Positions 7,688 through 12,310 of a DNA stretch of 12,310 nt are shown here, one piece after another. The first letter of the stretch is position 1. Every line of letters begins with the position of its first letter. The notes below the pieces were generated by a model. It was not told where the DNA came from and did not search any database. It saw only the letters and a program-made list of their open reading frames with translations. Source of the stretch: an uncultured Clostridia bacterium (GTDB lineage Bacteria; Bacillota_A; Clostridia; TANB77; CAG-508); contig CAKOYL010000024.1 in the NCBI GenBank assembly GCA_934130705.1, positions 1 to 12,310 on the forward strand. The letters run 5' to 3'. A program made the position numbers and the translations under genes.

Positions 7688-8089
7688 CTATACTCTTCTT
7701 CTTTTTGGTGGTCTACAACCGTTATGTGGTATTGGTGTTACATCTTTGATTGCGCTTATTTCAAGACCTGCTGTTTGAAGTGATCTTATTGCAGCTTCTC
7801 TACCAGCTCCTGGTCCTTTTACATATACTTCTACTGATTTTAATCCATGTTCCATAGCTGCTTTAGCTGCTGTTTCTGCAACTTGTCCTGCAGCAAATGG
7901 TGTGCTTTTTCTAGAACCTTTGAATCCTAATTCTCCAGCACTTCCCCATGAAATTGCATTTCCTTGTGTATCTGTTATTGTTACTATTGTATTGTTAAAG
8001 CTAGAGTGAATATGTGCTTCACCTTTTTCAATGTTTTTTCTATTTCTTCTAGCTACTGGTTTTCTTGTAGTTGTTTTTTTGTTTGCCAT
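7688..8089 (-). CDS. rpsK: 30S ribosomal protein uS11
   Basis: 133 residues, a normal length. uS11 lies on the 30S platform near the E site and contacts 16S rRNA. Canonical blocks are present: [18 protein letters not shown] near 23-40, [20 protein letters not shown], a central [19 protein letters not shown], and the C-terminal [16 protein letters not shown]. The N-terminal tail is basic, as expected. The ATG is preceded by GGAGGG at a rather long distance of about 11 nt. It follows rpsM after a 173-bp spacer that is almost filled by a long inverted repeat, an unusually large gap for these two genes. Confidence 0.98.
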   Translation of the reverse strand: MANKKTTTRKPVARRNRKNIEKGEAHIHSSFNNTIVTITDTQGNAISWGSAGELGFKGSRKSTPFAAGQVAETAAKAAMEHGLKSVEVYVKGPGAGREAAIRSLQTAGLEISAIKDVTPIPHNGCRPPKRRRV

Positions 8090-8135
8090 TTTTAAAATTT
8101 CCCTCCTTCATTTTAATAAGGTTTATATCATTCCT

Positions 8136-8262
8136 AAAAATTGATTAAAATTATTAAGATGTGCATTTTTGATATTTATTACAAGGCGAAGCTATACGTT
8201 TGTATGCTGAGATTTGTAATAAATATTGAAAATGTGCAGATTGATGATTTTAGTCAATTTTT
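8136..8262 (+). repeat. 127-bp imperfect inverted repeat between rpsM and rpsK; folds best as plus-strand RNA
   Basis: The 49-nt arms 8136-8184 and 8214-8262 pair across their whole length around a 29-nt tip. Nine arm positions are not Watson-Crick. Read as plus-strand RNA, seven of them are G-U wobbles and the other two form a tandem GA/AG step, so the helix is continuous. Read as minus-strand (operon) RNA, the same seven become A-C mismatches. The tip (8185-8213) holds a further small hairpin, AGC(T)ATAC-GTTT-GTATGCT. The element abuts the rpsM stop codon. No promoter for a plus-strand transcript was recognised. It could be an antisense RNA, a MITE-like repeat, or an operon processing site. 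Confidence 0.75.
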
Positions 8263-8631
8263 TTATTTTTTGCTTTTGCTAACTAACTTTCTAGGACCTT
8301 TTCTTGTTCTAGCATTAGTTTTTGTTCTTTGTCCTCTTACAGGTAATCCTTTTCTGTGTCTTAATCCTCTGTAGCATCCGATTTCTGTAAGTCTTTTTAT
8401 GTTAAGAGCAACTTCTCTTCTTAAATCTCCCTCAACTTTGTATGATTCATCAATAACTTTTCTTATGTCATTAACTTGTTCATCTGTTAAGTCTTTTACT
8501 CTAGTATCTGGATTAATTCCAGCTTTTGCTAGTATTTTTTGAGAGCTTGTTAATCCTATTCCATAAATATATGTAAGTCCTATTTCTACCCTTTTTTCTT
8601 TAGGTAAGTCTACTCCTGCTATACGAGCCAT
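8263..8631 (-). CDS. rpsM: 30S ribosomal protein uS13
   Basis: 122 residues. uS13 is in the 30S head and forms intersubunit bridges and contacts with P-site tRNA. The signature blocks are present: [26 protein letters not shown] at the N-terminus, [44 protein letters not shown] in the C-terminal half, and a basic tail. I start it at the ATG at 8631, which gives the canonical N-terminus and follows GGAGGTG by about 9 nt. An upstream in-frame TTG at 8649 would place that same GGAGGTG inside the reading frame. It is separated from rpmJ by about 210 bp that contain two foldable elements, and from rpsK by the long inverted repeat. Confidence 0.98.
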   Translation of the reverse strand: MARIAGVDLPKEKRVEIGLTYIYGIGLTSSQKILAKAGINPDTRVKDLTDEQVNDIRKVIDESYKVEGDLRREVALNIKRLTEIGCYRGLRHRKGLPVRGQRTKTNARTRKGPRKLVSKSKK

Positions 8632-8694
8632 ATTATTTTGCACCTCCAAAATTTTTTCTTTTATTATTATTTATTAACTTTTGTCTCTATCTTT

Positions 8695-8731
8695 TCTAAA
8701 GGTGAAATGCACCCCGCTACGGGTCTTTAGA
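8695..8731. other. compact three-way junction (cruciform-like) element in the rpmJ-rpsM spacer
   Basis: A 7-bp closing stem, TCTAAAG (8695-8701) with CTTTAGA (8725-8731), encloses two abutting hairpins with only one unpaired base: GTG-AAATG-CAC (8702-8712) and CCCG-CTA-CGGG (8713-8723). The island is much more GC-rich than its surroundings. It fits on either strand and lies about 65 bp upstream of the rpsM ATG in the operon mRNA. The 3-bp hairpin alone would be weak evidence; the tight packing makes the whole notable. Confidence 0.5.
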
Positions 8732-8752
8732 TATTCTCAAGACATATATATA

Positions 8753-8820
8753 AACACAAATTTGATATGCAAATTTTTATTTTATAAATAAACTTTCACA
8801 GCCGCTACCTAATTTGTGTT
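8753..8820. repeat. inverted repeat with 10-bp perfect arms in the rpmJ-rpsM spacer
   Basis: AACACAAATT (8753-8762) is matched by AATTTGTGTT (8811-8820). Between them lie a second perfect inverted repeat, TTTATTT-TAT-AAATAAA (8776-8792), and a small GC island containing CCGCTAC, a heptamer that also occurs in the neighbouring junction element at 8714-8720. It begins about 20 bp downstream of the rpmJ stop in transcript direction and could be an RNA hairpin within the operon or an extragenic repeat. Confidence 0.5.
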
Positions 8821-8841
8821 ATAAACAATTAAAAAAACAAA

Positions 8842-8955
8842 TTATCCTTGTCTTTGTTTGTGTTTAGGGTTTTCGCATATAACTCTAATTACACCTTTTC
8901 TTTTTATTACTTTGCATTTGTCACATATTTTCTTTACTGATGGTCTTACTTTCAT
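8842..8955 (-). CDS. rpmJ: 50S ribosomal protein bL36, zinc-binding form
   Basis: 37 residues, exactly the usual length: [15 protein letters not shown] at the start and NPKHKQRQG at the end. The zinc ligands Cys11, Cys14, Cys27 and His32 are all present (C-x2-C-x12-C-x4-H), so this is the zinc-dependent paralogue type rather than the zinc-free form. bL36 binds 23S rRNA near the GTPase-associated region. The ATG at 8955 follows AGGAGG by about 8 nt. It lies 63 bp after infA, in the standard infA-rpmJ-rpsM order. Confidence 0.97.
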   Translation of the reverse strand: MKVRPSVKKICDKCKVIKRKGVIRVICENPKHKQRQG

Positions 8956-9018
8956 TTTTTGCACCTCCTATTTATAAGTCTTAAAACTTTATATTATTTG
9001 GGTTAAATTTAAACTTTA

Positions 9019-9237
9019 TTATTTTGCTCTCCATATTATACGACCTCTTGATAAGTCATATGGTGATAATTCTACTTTTACTTTATCACCTGGTAGAATT
9101 TTTATATAATTCATTCTAAGTTTTCCCGAAATATGAGCTAATATTTGATGTCCATTTTCAAGTTCTACTTTAAAATTTGTATTTGGTAATGCTTCTACAA
9201 CAGTACCTTCAACTTCTATAACATCTTCCTTTGCCAA
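9019..9237 (-). CDS. infA: translation initiation factor IF-1
   Basis: 72 residues, the standard bacterial length, forming a single S1/OB-fold domain: [44 protein letters not shown] and the C-terminal [12 protein letters not shown]-1 occupies the 30S A site during initiation and supports IF-2 and IF-3. The only suitable start is TTG at 9237, which has a strong GGAGGGG 5 nt upstream and gives the canonical MAKEDVIE. It sits between map (75-bp gap) and rpmJ (63-bp gap); the KOW-domain gene often found between map and infA in Clostridia is absent. Confidence 0.97.
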   Translation of the reverse strand: MAKEDVIEVEGTVVEALPNTNFKVELENGHQILAHISGKLRMNYIKILPGDKVKVELSPYDLSRGRIIWRAK

Positions 9238-9312
9238 GATATCCCCTCCTATAAGAGCAAATTATTATTATACATAATTTTTCCATTTCGATAATAACTA
9301 CTACATTATACA

Positions 9313-10089
9313 TTATTTTTTTAGGATTGTCAATATTTCTGGCTCTTTTTCTGTAATTAAAATTGTATTTTCATAATGTGCAGCCATACTTCCATCTTCT
9401 GTTATAATTGTCCATCCATCATCTAATTCTAAAATGTTTGGTTTTCCTTGTATTACCATAGGTTCTATCGCTAATGTCATTCCTGGTTCAAGTCTTAATC
9501 CTCTTCCAGCTTTTCCGTAATTTGGAATTCCTGGATCTTCATGCATTTCTCTTCCTATTCCATGTCCTTGGAATTCTCTAACTACTGAAAATCCTTGTGA
9601 ATGAACATATTCTCCTATTGCATGACAAATGTCTCCAATTCTATTGCCTGGTTTTGCATATTTTATTCCTTCAAAAAATGCTTGTTTTGTAACATCAACT
9701 AATCTCTTATTTTCTTTTGATGTTTCTCCTACTATAAATGTTCTTGCAGCGTCTCCGTTAAATCCATTTTTTAAAGCTACTGTATCAACACTTACAATAT
9801 CTCCTTCTTTTATAACTCTATTTCTTGATGGTATACCATGTATGACTTCATCATTCACAGAAACACAAGTTGCAGCTGGGAACTTAGGTACACCTCTTAT
9901 TCCTGGGTCATATCCAATTTGTGCTGGTGTTGCTCCTAAGCTTCTCATTGTCTTTTCTGCTAACTTATCTAATTCATATGTTGTCATTCCTGGTTTTATA
10001 TTTTTTTCTAATTCTTCATAAGTCAATGCCACTACTTTGCAAACTTCTTTCATTAATTCAATTTCTCTTTTTGATTTAATTGTTACCAA
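9313..10089 (-). CDS. map: methionine aminopeptidase, type I
   Basis: 258 residues. It removes the N-terminal Met from nascent proteins in the cytosol after deformylation. It has the pita-bread fold with all metal-site residues in place, shifted about five from E. coli numbering: His84, Asp102, Asp113, His176, Glu209, Glu240. The signature stretches are FNGDAARTF (110-118), GHGIGREMHEDPGIPNYG (175-192) and LAIEPM (206-211). There is no N-terminal SH3-type zinc extension. The start is TTG at 10089 with GGGAG about 10 nt upstream; it gives MVTIKSKREIELMKE, the usual N-terminus, and no nearby ATG fits. It follows adk by 30 bp in the classic adk-map-infA order. Confidence 0.97.
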   Translation of the reverse strand: MVTIKSKREIELMKEVCKVVALTYEELEKNIKPGMTTYELDKLAEKTMRSLGATPAQIGYDPGIRGVPKFPAATCVSVNDEVIHGIPSRNRVIKEGDIVSVDTVALKNGFNGDAARTFIVGETSKENKRLVDVTKQAFFEGIKYAKPGNRIGDICHAIGEYVHSQGFSVVREFQGHGIGREMHEDPGIPNYGKAGRGLRLEPGMTLAIEPMVIQGKPNILELDDGWTIITEDGSMAAHYENTILITEKEPEILTILKK

Positions 10090-10119
10090 TTTAGGTCTAC
10101 TCCCTTTCTATATTCACTT

Positions 10120-10782
10120 TTATTTTAATTGTTCTACTATTTCATTAGCTACATCTTCGCCTAATTTATTTATTGATTTGCTTACTACTTCTGTTACTAA
10201 TTTTCCTTCTTTTTCATAGTAATCTACTAATGGTGCTGTTTGTTCAAAATAATTTTTTAATCTTGCTCTTACTGTTTCTTCATTGTCATCTTTTCTTGTT
10301 ATTAATTCTGAACCACATTTATCACAAATCCCTTCAACTTTTGGTGGATTTAATACTATATTATATATAGCTTTACATTCTTGATTTGAGCAAACTCTTC
10401 TGTTTACTATTCTTTCTATTATTTCTTCTTCAGGTGTTGTTAAATTGTATACTTTATCTACTTGTTTTCCTTTTGAAGCTAATATTTTATCTAGTTCTTC
10501 CGCTTGTTTTACTGTTCTTGGGAATCCATCTAAGATTATTCCATTTTCTACATCTGGTTCATTTAATCTATCTTCTATTATTTTTATTGTTACATCATCT
10601 GGTACTAAATTTCCTTTTGAAATATAGCTATCTGCTAATTTTCCAAGTTCTGTTCCTTCTTTAATATTTTTTCTGAATATATCTCCTGTTGAAACTTGTA
10701 CAAAGCCTAATTTATCTTGTAATTTTCCTGCTACTGTTCCTTTTCCAGTTCCTGGCGCACCTAACATAATAATAATCATCAT
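10120..10782 (-). CDS. adk: adenylate kinase, long zinc-LID form
   Basis: 220 residues. It interconverts ATP + AMP and 2 ADP in the cytosol. The P-loop GAPGTGKGT is at 8-16, followed by STGDIFRKNI (31-40) and LDGFPRT (84-90). The LID carries four cysteines, C131-x4-C136 and C153-x2-C156, a structural zinc site common in Gram-positive adenylate kinases but here with x4 rather than the usual x2 in the first pair. KDDNEETVRARL (164-175) supplies the LID arginines. The ATG at 10782 lies 6 nt from GGAG; the next codon is also ATG and would match relatives equally well. It is separated from secY by 157 bp of AT-rich spacer, whereas map follows closely. Confidence 0.97.
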   Translation of the reverse strand: MMIIIMLGAPGTGKGTVAGKLQDKLGFVQVSTGDIFRKNIKEGTELGKLADSYISKGNLVPDDVTIKIIEDRLNEPDVENGIILDGFPRTVKQAEELDKILASKGKQVDKVYNLTTPEEEIIERIVNRRVCSNQECKAIYNIVLNPPKVEGICDKCGSELITRKDDNEETVRARLKNYFEQTAPLVDYYEKEGKLVTEVVSKSINKLGEDVANEIVEQLK

Positions 10783-10824
10783 TCATCTCTCCTTAATTAA
10801 ATTAGATTACTTTTCAATAATCTT

Positions 10825-10860
10825 TATAATAATTACCATAATCACATAATAATTATTATA
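10825..10860. repeat. AT-only inverted repeat in the secY-adk spacer
   Basis: TATAATAATTA (10825-10835) and TAATTATTATA (10850-10860) are perfect 11-bp arms around a 14-nt loop. The stem has no G or C, and chance palindromes are expected at this base composition, so any function (for example mRNA processing between secY and adk) is uncertain. Confidence 0.4.
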
Positions 10861-10895
10861 AAAACTATTAATATAAACCATTATAGGGTGATACA

Positions 10896-10924
10896 ATTAA
10901 TATATCTCCATTAATTATATCTCC
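10896..10924. repeat. short tandem duplication in the secY-adk spacer
   Basis: Two adjacent near-identical units, ATTAATATATCTCC and ATTAATTATATCTCC, differ by one inserted T. On the transcript strand each contains GGAGATATA-like sequence, but neither GGAG is followed by a usable reading frame. It is probably a local duplication. Confidence 0.5.
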
Positions 10925-10939
10925 CCATAATTTTATTTA

Positions 10940-12259
10940 TTATTCCAAAAATCCTTTATAATGTCTCATTACTAATTGTGATTCTAATTGTTGTACTGTT
11001 TCTAATGCAACACCTACAACGATTAAAATAGATGTACCACCAAAAGCAATATTTAAGTTTGTAAATCTTAATAACATTGGTAAAATAGCAATTACTGCTA
11101 GGAAAAATCCTCCAAACCAAGTTAATTTAGATATAATTGATGATAAATATTCTGTTGTTGGTTTTCCAGCTCTTATTCCTGGAATAAATCCTCCATTTTT
11201 CTTTATGTTGTTTGATACTTCTGCTGGATTAAATGTAGCATAAGTATAGAAAAATGTAAATGCCATTATTAACACTAAATATACTAAGGCATTTGCTATT
11301 GAATAACCAATACCAACATTTGAAGATGATGTAGCTATTGAAAATTTATATAAACCTGCTAAAAATCCTGTTTTACTACCAATATCACTTACAAATATTT
11401 GTATAATCATTGCTGGGAATGTTAAGAATGATGATGCAAATATGATAGGCATAACTCCAGCCATTGCTAATTTTAGTGGAATATGTGTGCTTTGTGCACC
11501 AACCATTTTTCTTCCAACTACTTTTTTAGAATATTGTACTGGAACTCTTCTTTCAGCTTGTTGTACAAATACAACTCCTGCAACTAAGATTATTGTTCCA
11601 ATTAATATTCCTAATGACATTAGCAATCCTGTTGTGCTAAATCCTGAATCTGTCATTATTAACTTCCATAGTGTTGATACAAAACTTGGTAATCCTGATA
11701 TGATACCAACAAATATTATAATAGAGATTCCATTTCCAATACCTTTACTTGTAATTTCATCTCCAAGCCACATCAATATTGATGTTCCAGCAACTAATGC
11801 TATTACAACCATTGCTCCTGTTGAAAAGTTTGTATTTATAAATATTCCAGAAGATTTATAAGATACAAATATTCCAATTGCTTCAACTAATGCTAAAACT
11901 AATGTTAATAATTTTGTATATCTATTAATCTTCTTTCTTCCTTCTTCTCCACCTTCTTTAGTTAATCTCTCTAAAGATGGTATTATCATAGCTAATAATT
12001 GAATAACTATTGACGCTGTGATATAAGGGCTAATTGACATTGCAAAAACAGAAAATCTAGAAAATGCCCCTCCTGAAATAATATCTATTAATCCTGCTAT
12101 TCCGCTATTTGAGCTCATTGCTTCATTTAATGTTATACTGTTAACTCCTGGAACAGTTATATAACATCCTAATCTAAAAATTACTATTAGTAATAGTGTA
12201 TATAGTATTCTTTTTCTTACATCAGGTGTTTTAAATGCATTTTTGATTGTTTTAAACAA
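10940..12259 (-). CDS. secY: preprotein translocase subunit SecY
   Basis: 439 residues, typical. SecY is the central channel of the SecYEG translocon, taking secreted proteins and inserting membrane proteins with SecA or the ribosome. About ten membrane segments can be traced, starting at about 18-36 (RILYTLLLIVIFRLGCY), with the plug-region segment GLIDIISGGAFSRFSVFAMSISPYITASI near 56-84 and the cytoplasmic loop AERRVPVQYSKKVVG near 235-249. The C-terminus is QLVMRHYKGFLE. The start is TTG at 12259, directly after the rplO stop, with GAGGTGA about 5-6 nt upstream inside the rplO end; it gives the usual MFKTIKNAF. Expression is therefore probably coupled to rplO translation. Confidence 0.98.
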   Translation of the reverse strand: MFKTIKNAFKTPDVRKRILYTLLLIVIFRLGCYITVPGVNSITLNEAMSSNSGIAGLIDIISGGAFSRFSVFAMSISPYITASIVIQLLAMIIPSLERLTKEGGEEGRKKINRYTKLLTLVLALVEAIGIFVSYKSSGIFINTNFSTGAMVVIALVAGTSILMWLGDEITSKGIGNGISIIIFVGIISGLPSFVSTLWKLIMTDSGFSTTGLLMSLGILIGTIILVAGVVFVQQAERRVPVQYSKKVVGRKMVGAQSTHIPLKLAMAGVMPIIFASSFLTFPAMIIQIFVSDIGSKTGFLAGLYKFSIATSSSNVGIGYSIANALVYLVLIMAFTFFYTYATFNPAEVSNNIKKNGGFIPGIRAGKPTTEYLSSIISKLTWFGGFFLAVIAILPMLLRFTNLNIAFGGTSILIVVGVALETVQQLESQLVMRHYKGFLE

Positions 12260-12310
12260 CTAAATCACCTCAGCCTTTCCGCCTAAAGCTTCAATTTCTT
12301 CTTTTGCTTT
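12260..12310 (-). CDS. rplO: 50S ribosomal protein uL15, C-terminal 16 residues only
   Basis: The last 16 codons before TAG (12260-12262) read KAKEEIEALGGKAEVI, the usual C-terminus of uL15; the rest lies beyond the right edge. Its position immediately before secY with no gap is the standard spc-operon arrangement, and its last codons contain the secY ribosome binding site. Confidence 0.88.
   Translation of the reverse strand, partial: KAKEEIEALGGKAEVI

Noticed and set aside
8263..8649. Longer rpsM starting at TTG 8649
   Set aside because: It would put the GGAGGTG ribosome binding site inside the gene; the ATG at 8631 gives the canonical [11 protein letters not shown]-terminus.
10880..10885. 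TATAAT in the secY-adk spacer as an internal promoter for adk-map-infA
   Set aside because: No acceptable -35 at 16-18 bp and no extended -10; TATAAT-like hexamers are common at this base composition.
1..12310. CRISPR array, tRNA, rRNA, integrase or transposase genes
   Set aside because: None seen on either strand: no regularly spaced repeats, no cloverleaf and no recombinase motifs.

Overview
The window is very AT-rich and looks like the chromosome of a low-GC Bacillota, most likely an uncultured gut-type member of the Clostridia. Three things point there: the gene order of the ribosomal block, zinc-binding forms of S4, L36 and adenylate kinase, and strong AGGAGG-type ribosome binding sites with frequent TTG starts. 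Species cannot be read from the sequence.

Right part (about 5400-12310, minus strand): the distal end of the spc operon and the alpha operon, in transcript order rplO (3' end only), secY, adk, map, infA, rpmJ, rpsM, rpsK, rpsD, rpoA, rplQ. These make the protein-export channel, the nucleotide and N-terminal-Met housekeeping enzymes, initiation factor 1, ribosomal proteins and RNA polymerase alpha. The order is conventional. The unusual parts are the spacers, which hold long or compact foldable elements (8136-8262, 8695-8731, 8753-8820), and an L17 that is about 55 residues too long.

Middle part (4400-5400): a small plus-strand XRE-type regulator faces a minus-strand gene for a secreted or anchored protein. 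That protein joins a type IV pilin-like leader and membrane helix to a C-terminal module resembling those of clostridial phage tail proteins. The 112-bp divergent spacer holds a near-consensus promoter for the pilin-like gene and two copies of one operator, TGTTC-N7-GAACA, with centres 52 bp apart. This is the best candidate for an undescribed regulated unit.

Left part (1-4150, minus strand): a YgjP/DUF45 metallopeptidase, a Dps miniferritin, a 120-residue membrane-anchored glycosyltransferase-like fragment, then a 252-bp element with 59-bp perfect inverted repeats. Last is a large MacB-like ABC transporter (ATPase fused to FtsX-type permease) that leaves the window at its C-terminal end. The transporter's ATG and ribosome binding site are out of frame with the rest because of a six-A run directly after the start.
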